Source: CALINF01 sp039990395 | GTDB lineage: Bacteria; Pseudomonadota; Gammaproteobacteria; Pseudomonadales; Halieaceae | Direction of reading: 5' to 3' | Length of the DNA: 64,000 bases | Assembly: GCA_039990395.1 (NCBI GenBank) | Contig: JBDXFZ010000146.1 | Coordinates: 62,001-126,000, forward strand | In this document: positions 1-8,507 of the stretch, in pieces | Position numbering within the stretch: position 1 is the stretch's first letter | Layout of the letters: the number at the start of each line of letters is the position of its first letter | The notes under the pieces: model-generated | Told to the model about the DNA's origin: nothing | Seen by the model: only the letters and a program-made list of their open reading frames with translations | Databases searched by the model: none | Program-made: the position numbers and the translations under genes

Positions 1-480
1 CTAAAAGCGAGTTTGTCCGATAAGCCATCAGTTGCGGTTGGCTTTCTGGCCAATGGTTTCCCCGATTCCGAGAACTTTCTAGAGGCGCTGGCTGAGGCCA
101 TGCAAGCTCTGGAGCCGGGCATTGAGGCATTTATGTACAACAAAGGTAATGCCTCCATTCCAGCACCTGCAGCGCTTCTCGACGAGGCAAAGAGGGACTG
201 CGCAGCCGTTATCGCTGCCTACGGTCACTGAGGCTCCTGCACTACCGGCACCGTGCGTGACGGAATAAATTTGGCAAAGCTGGGCGTTCCGGCGGTGGCG
301 TTGGTCACTGAAGAATTCTGGCCGCAGGGCGATTTTGTTGCGCAGTCATTGGGCATGCCCGAAATACCTCGAGTGCGATTGCCTCACCCGATAGCGGGCA
401 CAGGTACGCAAGAAATAGTTAAGATTGCCCAGAATATGGCGCCTGCGGTTATAGCCGCTCTGGAGCGGCGCGTTGACTGA
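1..480 (+). CDS. UGSC-motif selenoprotein, 5' partial, UGA-encoded Sec
   Basis: One reading frame runs from the window edge to a TGA at 478-480 and is interrupted only by a TGA at 229-231. That TGA falls in the motif Gly-His-Sec-Gly-Ser-Cys, which is the signature that names the UGSC (seleno)protein family; many homologues carry Cys there. Conservation of family-like sequence on both sides (AVGFLANG before, TVRDGINLAKLGVPAVALVTEEF after) argues for readthrough as selenocysteine rather than a pseudogene. A TTG at 13 could start a 155-residue protein with Sec at residue 73 and Cys at 76, but the frame is open upstream and family members have extra N-terminal residues, so the true start is probably outside. 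A SECIS-like hairpin follows the UGA. The Sec-x-x-Cys pair suggests a redox role; the substrate is unknown. The downstream gene overlaps its stop. Confidence 0.88.
245..263 (+). promoter_or_regulatory. Candidate bacterial SECIS hairpin of the UGSC gene
   Basis: Just after the in-frame UGA (229-231) the mRNA can fold: 245-247 pairs with 261-263 and 249-251 pairs with 257-259, with one G/A mismatch between them and a five-base apical loop at 252-256 that contains GU. The loop G at 253 lies 21 bases past the UGA, inside the distance usual for SelB-binding bacterial SECIS elements. The stem is short, so the folding alone is moderate evidence; an alternative pairing 239-242 with 253-256 is also possible. 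Confidence 0.55.
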
Positions 481-1528
481 TCTGCTGCGCGCTACGGATG
501 AGATGGCTGCAGTAGAGGCTATGCATGCAACTGGTTGTACCGATGGCCTACCGGTTATTGTGCCCACCGCCGAGCGAGTTGAGCGCATGATCCTGGCCTC
601 AGGGCAAGCCGGTGACATGATGCTGGGCACCATGGGGCCGGGTCACGGTTCAGCTACCATAGAAAAAGTAGCCGTTGCAGCAGTGATGGCGGGCTGTCTT
701 CCAGACTATATGCCAGTTGTCTTGGCAGCGGCAAAGGCCGTAATCGACCCAGTGTTCGACCTAACCGAAATGCAAGCCACCACTCACTGTACAGCCCCAC
801 TCATTCTAGTGAACGGGCCAATCCGTCGCAGCTGTGCGATCGCCAGTGGTTATGGTGCTTTGGGTCCCGGTCATCGTGCAAATGCTTCCATAGGTCGAGC
901 GTTACGTCTATGCATGATCAATATAGGTAAGGCCCAGCCCGGTAGTTCCGATATGGCATTACTGGGTCACCCGGGTAAGTTCAGCTATTGCTTGGCAGAG
1001 GACGAGGAAAGCAGTCCTTTTCCACCGCTGCACGTGAGTCTTGGCTTCGCCGCGGAACAAAGTGTTGTCACGGTTGTGGGCGCCGAAGCGCCGCACTCTG
1101 TGCTGTATGCAGCTGATGGTAATGATCCCGAGGCCTACAAATCATTACTTGAACTATTGGCGATTGGCGTTGCCAATCCCGCTACCAATAACGCTATTCT
1201 TACTTCGGGCACGGCGGTGATAGTGTTGAATCCTGAGCATGCGGCTCTGCTATCAAAGGCAGGCCTGAGCCGAGAAGATATTGCTCAGGAGGTTTACAAC
1301 CACAGTGTGTTGAGCCAGCCCGACTTGCAGCGATATACTGGTAGCTTCAGCCGCCCCGATGAAATCGAACGGTGTGCTTTCACAGGGCCCGAGCAGTTGT
1401 TGATTATGATGGCTGGTGGCAGTGGTCTATATTCAATGGTGATGCCTTCCTGGTGTGCGGGTACCCATCGTAATTCACCCTCCAGCAGGGTAGTTGAGGA
1501 TAGCTTCTTCTGTGAGTTGCCAAGCTAA
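473..1528 (+). CDS. UGSC-partner protein, function unknown
   Basis: This 351-residue cytosolic protein starts at TTG 473, overlapping the last eight bases of the selenoprotein gene, which implies translational coupling. No signal peptide or membrane segment is visible. It contains conserved-looking Gly-rich and Cys/His segments (for example GCTDGLPVIVPT near residue 21, THCTAPLILVNGP near 104 and ALGPGHRANASIGRALRL near 128). I recall proteins of this type encoded beside UGSC-motif genes but know no biochemical function. The overlap suggests the two products form a complex or act on the same substrate; that is inference. The next gene is convergent. Confidence 0.75.
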   Translation: MTDLLRATDEMAAVEAMHATGCTDGLPVIVPTAERVERMILASGQAGDMMLGTMGPGHGSATIEKVAVAAVMAGCLPDYMPVVLAAAKAVIDPVFDLTEMQATTHCTAPLILVNGPIRRSCAIASGYGALGPGHRANASIGRALRLCMINIGKAQPGSSDMALLGHPGKFSYCLAEDEESSPFPPLHVSLGFAAEQSVVTVVGAEAPHSVLYAADGNDPEAYKSLLELLAIGVANPATNNAILTSGTAVIVLNPEHAALLSKAGLSREDIAQEVYNHSVLSQPDLQRYTGSFSRPDEIERCAFTGPEQLLIMMAGGSGLYSMVMPSWCAGTHRNSPSSRVVEDSFFCELPS

Positions 1529-1670
1529 CTCTCGAGCTTATTCGCTATAGGCTGTTCCAGATCGGCATAACATGCTGCAGTCGTATGGCTAGTGTATTTC
1601 CGCCAGGGGCCAATCGAGTGGCTATGGCGATGTATGATCCAGGGCAAGTTTCTGCCAAACATTCGTTCCC

Positions 1671-1694
1671 AGTGAGTAAGTGTTAAGTCTCACT
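1671..1694. terminator. Hairpin between convergent genes, possible terminator
   Basis: AGTGAG at 1671-1676 pairs perfectly with CTCACT at 1689-1694 around a 12-base loop, in the gap between the UGSC partner gene and the convergent peptidase gene. No clear T-run follows, so it is a weak candidate. The rest of 1529-1740 shows nothing recognisable. Confidence 0.25.
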
Positions 1695-1740
1695 GATCAG
1701 ATTGGGCCTTGTCTGAGGTGGCTGCACTTATTTTAGGTCG

Positions 1741-3087
1741 CTAGTCGAAGGATCCAGCTGCCCCGGGAAATACGACAGGGCTTTCACTGTTGTCTGCGCC
1801 AATACTCGATACGCCGAAAAAGTAATTATCAATCACGATATTTTTCAACGTAAAACTCTCCACATTTCCCACCGTTCGGTAGTAGTCCCAAGTAGGGGAG
1901 GTAGTTAACCGCCAATGCAACCGGTAACCAACGGCTCCCTCTACTTTTCCCCAGCTCAATGTTGTGTCTGGCGTTACCTGGCCTCGAATTGAAACAGTGG
2001 CGGGAGGGGCGGGAGCAGCGGCCATCGAGGCTAATGTCACAGCGTTGAGTGCGGTGAGTTTCGCAGCATAGGCAAAATCCACATGCTCAAGCGTATCGCC
2101 ATAGCTGATGCCATCCTCTACACGAATATCTTGGTGTTGTTGGGTGTAGTTCTCGTTAGTTTCCATAATCCGCACGGCGGGGAATCCCTGCTCGTTAAAT
2201 GGGCGGTGATGTCCACCACGGCCAAATCTGTCTAAACGATAAACCATCATTACATTCAGGTTGGGGATATACAGGTCGGCCATTCTGTCGATATAGCGAG
2301 CAATATTTCGTGAAGAAGAATCGACTTCGCCACCCTGAAACCGTCTTTGTCTTGCTTCTGTATCTGTCTCCACATAGCGCGTACCCTCGGAGAAAACGCG
2401 TGCGGTAGTGTTGTTGGTGACGCCATTCACGCCAGTAATATTACCGATCATGTCATTGTTGATCACAGCATCCAGATTCCAGCCTTTGTCTACTATGTGT
2501 TTCGCCAAGATAGCGCCGCCGTTCAGACCTTGCTCTTCTCCAGACAAACCCACAAACGCGATAGATCCGTTAAAACGGTGCTGGCTTAGTACGCGAGCCG
2601 CCTCTATAACCCCTGCCATACCTGACGCGTTGTCATTTGCGCCGGGAGAATCAGATTCAAAGTCCATCGGATCGTTCACCCGGGAGTCGATGTCTCCACT
2701 CATCATAGTAAAGCGATTAGGCTCTTGAACGCCTCGTAAAATCGCAACTACGTTCACCACTTCTACCGGGTCGGGAATACGCTTTGTACCTGAGACCACT
2801 CCACTGACAGTAAAAACTTCCAGACAGCCGTCGCAATCCTTTGAGATCGAGCGGAATTCTGCCTCGATCCAGCGCCGTGCCGCGCCAATACCGCGTATAT
2901 TTGAGTAAGTTTCCGAGAGAGTGTGTCGAGTTCCGAACCCCGCCAAAGTGGTAATGCTCGCCTCAATGCGATCTGCAGATACTGACTCTACGATAGCGTG
3001 CATGCGAGCTTCATCAGCGTGGCTGGATAATGTGCCTACGGTTAGAGCGATTAAGCCCGCAGATCGGGCCAAGTGTATTAACGACAT
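1741..3087 (-). CDS. Secreted M28-family metallopeptidase
   Basis: The 448-residue product has a signal peptide (about residues 1-24, ending SSHA), an M28 zinc aminopeptidase domain (about 40-350) and a C-terminal fibronectin-III-like domain (about 363-448). Visible metal-site elements are the bridging Asp152 in PGANDNASG, the Glu pair 184-185 in SGEEQGL, Asp212 in NNDMIG and His293/294 in GGHHRPF. The first ligand segment reads SGDIDS (130-135) where most M28 enzymes have SGHYDS, so an Asp replaces the usual His. It is expected to trim peptides in the periplasm or outside the cell. A ribosome site (AAGGAG, eight bases before the ATG) supports this start. It is transcribed alone. Confidence 0.85.
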   Translation of the reverse strand: MSLIHLARSAGLIALTVGTLSSHADEARMHAIVESVSADRIEASITTLAGFGTRHTLSETYSNIRGIGAARRWIEAEFRSISKDCDGCLEVFTVSGVVSGTKRIPDPVEVVNVVAILRGVQEPNRFTMMSGDIDSRVNDPMDFESDSPGANDNASGMAGVIEAARVLSQHRFNGSIAFVGLSGEEQGLNGGAILAKHIVDKGWNLDAVINNDMIGNITGVNGVTNNTTARVFSEGTRYVETDTEARQRRFQGGEVDSSSRNIARYIDRMADLYIPNLNVMMVYRLDRFGRGGHHRPFNEQGFPAVRIMETNENYTQQHQDIRVEDGISYGDTLEHVDFAYAAKLTALNAVTLASMAAAPAPPATVSIRGQVTPDTTLSWGKVEGAVGYRLHWRLTTSPTWDYYRTVGNVESFTLKNIVIDNYFFGVSSIGADNSESPVVFPGAAGSFD

Positions 3088-3300
3088 AGTGGGGCTCCTT
3101 GTGCCGAGCTATGAAAGCAGAGCTGGCAGGAATAGCCAAGCGCTATTGTAGATTGCTGGGAGTCTTGCTCGCTTTAGATTCTGAAACGAGCGGGTGCACC
3201 AGGGGAGCAATTTCGTCGAATATTACGCGTTGATTCCGCTACCCTATATTCCGGCTGGCAATTCATTTACGCTTCTGCGTTCTATTGGGAGGAAAGTCTG

Positions 3301-4017
3301 ATGCAAGCGACATCCAGTATTGTAGAAAAAATGGCGGTGGCGATTAAAGCCCGCCAGCCTCTTCCGTCGATGTACTGCGAAAGCCTCGAAGCCGGATACC
3401 GGATACAGCAACAGCTAACACAGCGCATAAACGGCAGTGAGGCTACTGATCTTAAGGCGGGCGTGACTGGAGCGGCGGTACAGAAGCATCTTGGCCTTGA
3501 TAGTCCTTTGATAGCTTCACTTTACCCAAGTGGAAAGCTCTCTAGTGGCGCTGAACTGACACTGGCTGAAGGTCAGGAACTGGAGTGCGAAATTGGTGTG
3601 GTTGTTGATGGCGCAGGGCAACCGATTGGATTGATACCCGTAGTAGAAGTTGTCTATCTGGCGTTTTCCCGAAAAGAGGATTTCTCCATTGCCAATATCG
3701 TTGCCGCGAATTTGGCTGCAGATCGCTATATTTGCGGCGAGATGCAGCCCTGGGATCCACTGCTGGAAGAGTTTGTTATTACAGCTAGTAAGAATGGTAC
3801 TGAGATAGCTACCCTCGCCAATGACTACTCGTTTGGCTCACCTGCGAGCGGGGCGCAGTGGCTTGTCGGTGAGGCCAAGAAGCAAGGTATCTGGCAAGAG
3901 GGCGAAGTTGACCGGCTGCTAATTCTGGGGACCTGCGGGACCCCGCTGCCGGGTGCTACGGGCAACTATCGCATTGATTTTGGTGTTCTAGGTCAGCTGG
4001 AATTCACCATCCTGTAG
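3301..4017 (+). CDS. 2-keto-4-pentenoate hydratase / FAH-superfamily protein
   Basis: The 238-residue product matches the MhpD-like branch of the fumarylacetoacetate hydrolase fold, including the acidic metal-site segment ELECEIGVVVD (about residues 93-103) and the late RIDFGVLGQLEF segment (about 224-235). Family members hydrate 2-hydroxy-dienoates or decarboxylate related keto acids in meta-cleavage pathways. There is no signal peptide. A strong ribosome site (GGGAGG, eight bases upstream) fixes the ATG at 3301. No other meta-cleavage gene is adjacent, so the substrate cannot be assigned. Confidence 0.75.
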   Translation: MQATSSIVEKMAVAIKARQPLPSMYCESLEAGYRIQQQLTQRINGSEATDLKAGVTGAAVQKHLGLDSPLIASLYPSGKLSSGAELTLAEGQELECEIGVVVDGAGQPIGLIPVVEVVYLAFSRKEDFSIANIVAANLAADRYICGEMQPWDPLLEEFVITASKNGTEIATLANDYSFGSPASGAQWLVGEAKKQGIWQEGEVDRLLILGTCGTPLPGATGNYRIDFGVLGQLEFTIL

Positions 4018-4160
4018 TGGAGAATGATGACGCGCCGGTTTGAGCGTGCTGTGGCGCAGAAGGTACCGGTTGGGAGCTCAGCTGGGAATGTCCGCCTCTT
4101 CGCATGAAAACTGGCGGAAATGTAGTATTATTAAGCGGTCACTAACTAAAGGACGTTATT

Positions 4161-4820
4161 ATGAAAAAGGTGTTAGCTATTGGCCTTGTCGGTTCCATGA
4201 TGCTCTGCTCCCTGCAAGCATTGGCGGCGCAGGAAATAAAGAGCAAGGATTTTTCCGGTTGGATGGACGATTACGACTCGCTGGTGTTCAGGGAAGAAAC
4301 GAACTCTTTTGTTTTCTTCAACGAAGACGCTCGTGGCAAGTACGATAAAGTAATCTTGGAGTCGGTGTCGGTTTACTCACTGGACGCGAAAGCTGATCGA
4401 GTGTTGGCAAGCAAAGCTACCGACTACCTTACAGCTGGTGTACGCCAGATACTAAAAGATCAGGAAATTCTTGCTTTGGACCCTGGCCCTACCGTTCTTC
4501 GTTACAGTATGGCTCTCACTGGTGTTGAAAAGTCCAAAGAAGATCTTAAAGCTTACAACCTGATTCCTGTAAGCGCTATTTTCCGTGGTGCTAAGGCCGC
4601 TACCGGTAACCTGAATACCTACATCGAAGCCATGTTCGAGGCGAAGTTGGTCGATAGCGTAACTGGTGAACGGGTGGCGGCAACTGTGCGAAAGGGTGTT
4701 GGAGAAACCGAGAAAAAATCTGGTGACGAATTGACATTTGATGATGTCAAGCCAACGCTCGATTTGTGGCTTGCAGCATATGCCGAAACGCTCAACGAGT
4801 TTTTGGCAACCAATGAGTAG
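4161..4820 (+). CDS. DUF3313-like exported protein
   Basis: The 219-residue protein begins with a signal peptide (about residues 1-22, cleavage after QALA). The body, from SGWMDDYDSL onward, resembles DUF3313 proteins, which are small periplasmic or lipid-anchored proteins of unknown function in Proteobacteria. Its signal lacks a proper lipobox, so it is probably soluble in the periplasm. AAAGGA eight bases upstream supports the ATG at 4161. It appears monocistronic. Confidence 0.7.
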   Translation: MKKVLAIGLVGSMMLCSLQALAAQEIKSKDFSGWMDDYDSLVFREETNSFVFFNEDARGKYDKVILESVSVYSLDAKADRVLASKATDYLTAGVRQILKDQEILALDPGPTVLRYSMALTGVEKSKEDLKAYNLIPVSAIFRGAKAATGNLNTYIEAMFEAKLVDSVTGERVAATVRKGVGETEKKSGDELTFDDVKPTLDLWLAAYAETLNEFLATNE

Positions 4821-4846
4821 ACCGCTAGACATTCACTAATTAGCGC

Positions 4847-4869
4847 CTGCCATAAGAATGCAGTGGCAG
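4847..4869 (+). terminator. Hairpin after the DUF3313-like gene
   Basis: CTGCCA at 4847-4852 pairs perfectly with TGGCAG at 4864-4869 around an 11-base loop, 26 bases past the stop codon. The following bases (TCCTTAG) are only slightly T-rich, so intrinsic termination here is uncertain. Confidence 0.3.
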
Positions 4870-4962
4870 TCCTTAGAGAATCACGGTTGCATGAACTCAG
4901 ACGCTTCCTGGTTCGACCACGCCTTTTACTGAAAGCCGAAATAATTTGTGGGAGGGTTTCTT

Positions 4963-5772
4963 GTGATCTCAGCTTGGACAGCCACGGCCTTCAACCAAGT
5001 GCCAAATTCAGAAAATGAGATTCATGGCGATTCACTGGCAAAGGAATATGGATTTGTTGGCGGCCTAGTTCCCGGGGTAACCGTGTCCGCCTATCTAGTG
5101 CACCCCGCCGTTGAAAGTTGGGGGCTGGAGTGGCTGACTCAGGGCGGTGCACATGTTCGCGTGATATCTCCCTTATATGACGGGGAAAGCTTTGAGGTTG
5201 GAATTCTGGAGCAGTCGACTGACGTGTACAGCGCTGAGTTGGTGCGCCCTGATGGTATTGTGAGCGCTAATGCTGAGGTATGGCTAGCCGCCTCAGAGAT
5301 GCAAGCCTCGACGCGCCGAGGAGACTCTATAGTGGACGTGGAGCATGTAGCGCCCGTGGCCTGCGTTGAGCACTGGGCGCATTTACAGCAGCAGGGTTGT
5401 CATGCGGTACGCTATCGCTGGGGTGATGAGAATGCCATGCATACCTACCTGCGAGATGACGCTCTCATGCCTGTGCTACTTCAGGACGCGGGTGGTGGTT
5501 ATGCCAACATGAGCTTTATCCTAGGCATCTCTAATTGGGTGTTGGCAAGCAATGCGTACATGAATCCTTGGGTGCATCTTGAAACCAGATCGCAAAACTT
5601 TGCTCCGATACCTCTTGGAACTGCTGTTGTCGCGGAAATGGAAGTGAGAGAGTTCTACGAGAAAAAGGGACATGAATTCGTGGACGTAGACGTCGCGCTT
5701 TACGATGAAAGCGACAATACTTGCCTTGCAACAATTGCTCTGCGTGCTATCTACAAGTTGCGTGGGTCATAA
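4963..5772 (+). CDS. MaoC-like double-hotdog protein
   Basis: The start is taken as GTG 4963 because GGGAGGG lies six bases upstream; an in-frame GTG at 4948 would put that site inside the gene. The 269-residue product has an N-terminal hotdog half with an R-hydratase-like motif (N...IHGDSLAKEYGFVGGLVPG, about residues 15-38) and a second half (about 130-269) that looks like another hotdog. This layout is common in MaoC-type acyl-CoA dehydratases and thioesterase-like proteins. A role in acyl-CoA or keto-acid metabolism is likely but unproven. It precedes a PPOX flavoprotein gene by 44 bases, so the two may share a transcript. Confidence 0.65.
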   Translation: MISAWTATAFNQVPNSENEIHGDSLAKEYGFVGGLVPGVTVSAYLVHPAVESWGLEWLTQGGAHVRVISPLYDGESFEVGILEQSTDVYSAELVRPDGIVSANAEVWLAASEMQASTRRGDSIVDVEHVAPVACVEHWAHLQQQGCHAVRYRWGDENAMHTYLRDDALMPVLLQDAGGGYANMSFILGISNWVLASNAYMNPWVHLETRSQNFAPIPLGTAVVAEMEVREFYEKKGHEFVDVDVALYDESDNTCLATIALRAIYKLRGS

Positions 5773-5816
5773 CCGCTCACAATTACAGATAAACATCGTT
5801 TCTGGAGTGTCCACAG

Positions 5817-6440
5817 ATGACAAAAAAAGTTGAGTCACTGCAACAGCTGGAGCAAGCTTATGGGCCAGTAGTAGAGCGGGCTCTATGGAAAGAAATCGAT
5901 CATCTCAATGGCCATTACCAACAGTTTATTGAGCATTCCCCATTCTTGGTGCTGGCGACCCATGGTGAGAAAGGCGTAGATTGCTCACCAAGGGGAGACC
6001 CAGCTGGCTTTGTTCGCGTAGTTGATGCCACGTGCATACAAATCCCCGACAGGCGCGGTAACAACCGACTAGACTCATTGCGCAATATCGTCACAAACCC
6101 CAGTGTAGGCATAATCTTTTTTGTACCAGGATCTGGTGAAACCGTTCGTGTGTCTGGTCAGGCAGAAATTTTGCTTGATGAGGTTTTGCGTGCGTCTTTT
6201 GCGATAGACGGTAAGGCAGCGAGTAGCGTGATATCAATTCGGATTGAAAAGGCCTACTTCCAGTGTCAGAAAGCAATTGCTCGGTCGGGGCTGTGGGACT
6301 CGACCGGTTGGGGAGACAAAGATGCGGTGCCCAGCGCCGGGCAGATGGCTAAAGTCTTTGCGGATGCCAAAGGGCTCGAGTTTGATGCCGAAGAGTATGA
6401 CAGAAACTACCCCGAGCATATGAAGAAAACGATCTACTGA
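5817..6440 (+). CDS. PPOX-class FMN flavoprotein (MSMEG_1061 type)
   Basis: The 207-residue protein matches the pyridoxamine-phosphate-oxidase-like split-barrel family, MSMEG_1061 subgroup. Typical segments are FLVLATHGEKGVDCSPRGDP (about 43-62), DRRGNNRLDSLRNI (about 78-91) and VGIIFFVPGSGETVRVSG (about 97-114), which bind FMN in relatives. Such proteins are FMN- or F420-type oxidoreductases of mostly unknown substrate. A ribosome site GGAG nine bases upstream supports the start. It follows the hotdog gene on the same strand. Confidence 0.8.
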   Translation: MTKKVESLQQLEQAYGPVVERALWKEIDHLNGHYQQFIEHSPFLVLATHGEKGVDCSPRGDPAGFVRVVDATCIQIPDRRGNNRLDSLRNIVTNPSVGIIFFVPGSGETVRVSGQAEILLDEVLRASFAIDGKAASSVISIRIEKAYFQCQKAIARSGLWDSTGWGDKDAVPSAGQMAKVFADAKGLEFDAEEYDRNYPEHMKKTIY

Positions 6441-6449
6441 AGTAGTTGC

Positions 6450-6944
6450 CTATTCACCAACCTTGCAACCATGTTTCAGTTCATTCTGATCTGGGATTTC
6501 AAACATGGGCTCCATGAAATCAAACATCATGTCAGTAACATCAAAAGAATAAACCGCTGAGTCTTTTTCCTCATTACGCCTATCTACGCGTCCTCTGCGG
6601 ACATCTTTTGCCGCATCCAGATAGTGTAGCTCTGCGTTAATGTTCAACGCCTTAGCGCGATCAAAAAAAACTGCTCTCTGTACCTTTGTAGTAAACCCAA
6701 GATCCAGAACAACGTTTCCATCGATGCCTAGAATCTGCTCACTGACTTGCCATATTTGATCACTACAGCGATTTACTCTTTCGATCATCCAGTTGTAATC
6801 CAGTGTCGTCATATCGGCAGAGAAAATTGTTTGCATCCATGGGTCTATAGAAAACCGAACGGCCTTTATTTCCTTACAAAGAGCGATAGAGTGAGTGGTT
6901 TTTCCCGCGCCCGTAGGCCCACATACCAGAATCAGTCTTGCCAT
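6450..6944 (-). CDS. Small P-loop kinase-like ATPase
   Basis: The 164-residue product starts with a perfect Walker A loop (GPTGAGKTT, residues 9-17) and continues with a zeta-toxin/nucleoside-kinase-like arrangement: a conserved Asp in SIDPWMQ (about 33-39) and VVLDLGFTTKVQR (about 78-90) resembling the Walker B/substrate region. Relatives phosphorylate small molecules or RNA ends; the substrate here is unknown. No antitoxin-like gene adjoins it, so a toxin role is not supported. It converges with the PPOX gene. Confidence 0.75.
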   Translation of the reverse strand: MARLILVCGPTGAGKTTHSIALCKEIKAVRFSIDPWMQTIFSADMTTLDYNWMIERVNRCSDQIWQVSEQILGIDGNVVLDLGFTTKVQRAVFFDRAKALNINAELHYLDAAKDVRRGRVDRRNEEKDSAVYSFDVTDMMFDFMEPMFEIPDQNELKHGCKVGE

Positions 6945-7000
6945 AGTATTCAGAACTCCAAATTATTAGTGAACGGGTATCGAAATTTTTCGCAGGTGCC

Positions 7001-7954
7001 CTATTCAGTGGAGCGTTCATCGCCGATCAAGAAGTCGGATATCTGAATCTCGGCTCCCAGGTCTGCGTAGTCGCCCGCACTGCGCTGTGCGCGGAATTCT
7101 CCCCAGTTGATCGACCGGTATCGGGGCGATCCTGAAAGTGGTGCATAGTTGTATGTGTAAGCGGGGTTCAAAAAATAGGGAATGCTGAACCGTGAGTATT
7201 GCGAGCTTGCCAACACCCTATGGAGAGGCGCCTGATAGTAGCCATTCGACCAAACCTGAACGATATCTCCGATATTAACGAGCACTGTTCCGCGTTCGCT
7301 CTTGGCGTCGACCCAGTGTCCGTTGTGGTGAATCTGCAGGCCTGGCATACCATCTTGGATTAAGATTGTAACCGCGCCCGCGTCTGTGTGATGGCTGATG
7401 CCCAGTTCTCCATCAACTGGAAGAAATCCCGAGGAATCAGACGTGGCATTGGCGCATGGAGGGTAAAAGTTCAGGCGCAAAAAACTCGAGTGATTTTTGA
7501 AAGCTTCATCGAGGTCAGTTTCAGCATTAAGGCCGGTTGCGATTTCATTCACGAGACTCAGTGCGGTTTGGTGCATCTTGTCTGCAAGTAGGGATAGGGT
7601 AGATCTGACATCGGGACTACTGGGCCATTGGGGTATTGCACCTTTTAAGGGACCTTCATTAATAGCAGGGCCTATATCGAGCACTTCCTTCCAGTCACGC
7701 TTGTTCTTGGTGAGCTCTGCATTGTTATAGCCCCAGCAGTTCGACGCGCTGCGGCGAATCTTGTTTTTCTGCTCAAATGGTTGCTGGAAAAACTGAGCAC
7801 TCGCTTCCAGATTCGCTTCGATTAATGTGGAGTCAATCCCATGATCGGTGAGAGCGAAAAACCCCCAGTCGCGGCATGCCGCATTGAGCGCTTTGTAGTC
7901 CATCTCTTTGCAAGAGATTGTAGGAATCATGCTGGCTATTGGTCCTGTTTCCAT
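7001..7954 (-). CDS. 2-oxoglutarate/Fe(II) oxygenase, isopenicillin-N-synthase family
   Basis: This 317-residue enzyme has the complete iron facial triad: His189-x-Asp191 in SHHTDAG and His245 in PLHRV. Arg255-x-Ser257 in SRFSIPYF binds 2-oxoglutarate in this family. The N-terminal DIOX_N region (PTISCKEMDY and GFFALTDHGI) is present. Relatives oxidise or hydroxylate small molecules in the cytosol. The gene lies 56 bases upstream of the kinase gene on the same strand and may be co-transcribed with it, but no pathway is evident. Confidence 0.87.
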   Translation of the reverse strand: METGPIASMIPTISCKEMDYKALNAACRDWGFFALTDHGIDSTLIEANLEASAQFFQQPFEQKNKIRRSASNCWGYNNAELTKNKRDWKEVLDIGPAINEGPLKGAIPQWPSSPDVRSTLSLLADKMHQTALSLVNEIATGLNAETDLDEAFKNHSSFLRLNFYPPCANATSDSSGFLPVDGELGISHHTDAGAVTILIQDGMPGLQIHHNGHWVDAKSERGTVLVNIGDIVQVWSNGYYQAPLHRVLASSQYSRFSIPYFLNPAYTYNYAPLSGSPRYRSINWGEFRAQRSAGDYADLGAEIQISDFLIGDERSTE

Positions 7955-8159
7955 TAAGCGATTGGGAGTGATAACGAGGGGCTCTCGATCATCTTATAGG
8001 ATTTTGTGACGGCACCTCAAACTCATGGCAGGCAGGAGCTTCTGTCATGAAGAGCAGGTCACCATGAGGACGGGAGCTTCATTAAACCGCGCTCCTCGTA
8101 GACAAGATTGCTTGCGTTACGCATAGTATTAGCAGGGCACAAACTATGCCAGCATTTCA

Positions 8160-8417
8160 ATGCCTCAAGAACGAAAGCATCGACTGTACGAATCCGCCGG
8201 TATGCTCAAGGAGGTACGCCTCACTAGCCGTTACACCGTTAGCCCCTCCAGTGAAGAAACGCATCGTGTGGGTGGTGGAGATGAGGACACCATCATGTTG
8301 TTTAGCATTCGTAGCGGCGGTGGGCGCTGTTACGAACTGATGGACGACGATGGAAATATCGTGGGCGAATTAGACTGGGAAGAGTTCAAGGCTTTGCGAG
8401 CTGTTCAAACCGCCTAG
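8160..8417 (+). CDS. Small hypothetical protein, 85 residues
   Basis: I do not recognise a family. The product is acidic and hydrophilic toward its C terminus (MDDDGNIVGELDWEEFKAL) and has no signal peptide or membrane segment. A purposeful-looking frame and balanced composition favour a real gene, but there is no good ribosome site before ATG 8160; an internal ATG at 8202 is an alternative. It sits alone between a minus-strand oxygenase and a plus-strand exported protein. Confidence 0.55.
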   Translation: MPQERKHRLYESAGMLKEVRLTSRYTVSPSSEETHRVGGGDEDTIMLFSIRSGGGRCYELMDDDGNIVGELDWEEFKALRAVQTA

Positions 8418-8507
8418 TGGCTCTTTCACTAGAGGTAGCACTATTTGCCATGTAGAGGCGGCTTTGTTACGTTGGCTTATCGCCAAAATTTTGGTGCGGA
8501 GACGATA

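Noticed and set aside
229..253. Reading the TGA at 229-231 as a frameshift or a pseudogene of two small genes
   Set aside because: The frame is unbroken on both sides, the UGA sits at the exact Sec position of the UGSC motif and a SECIS-like hairpin follows.
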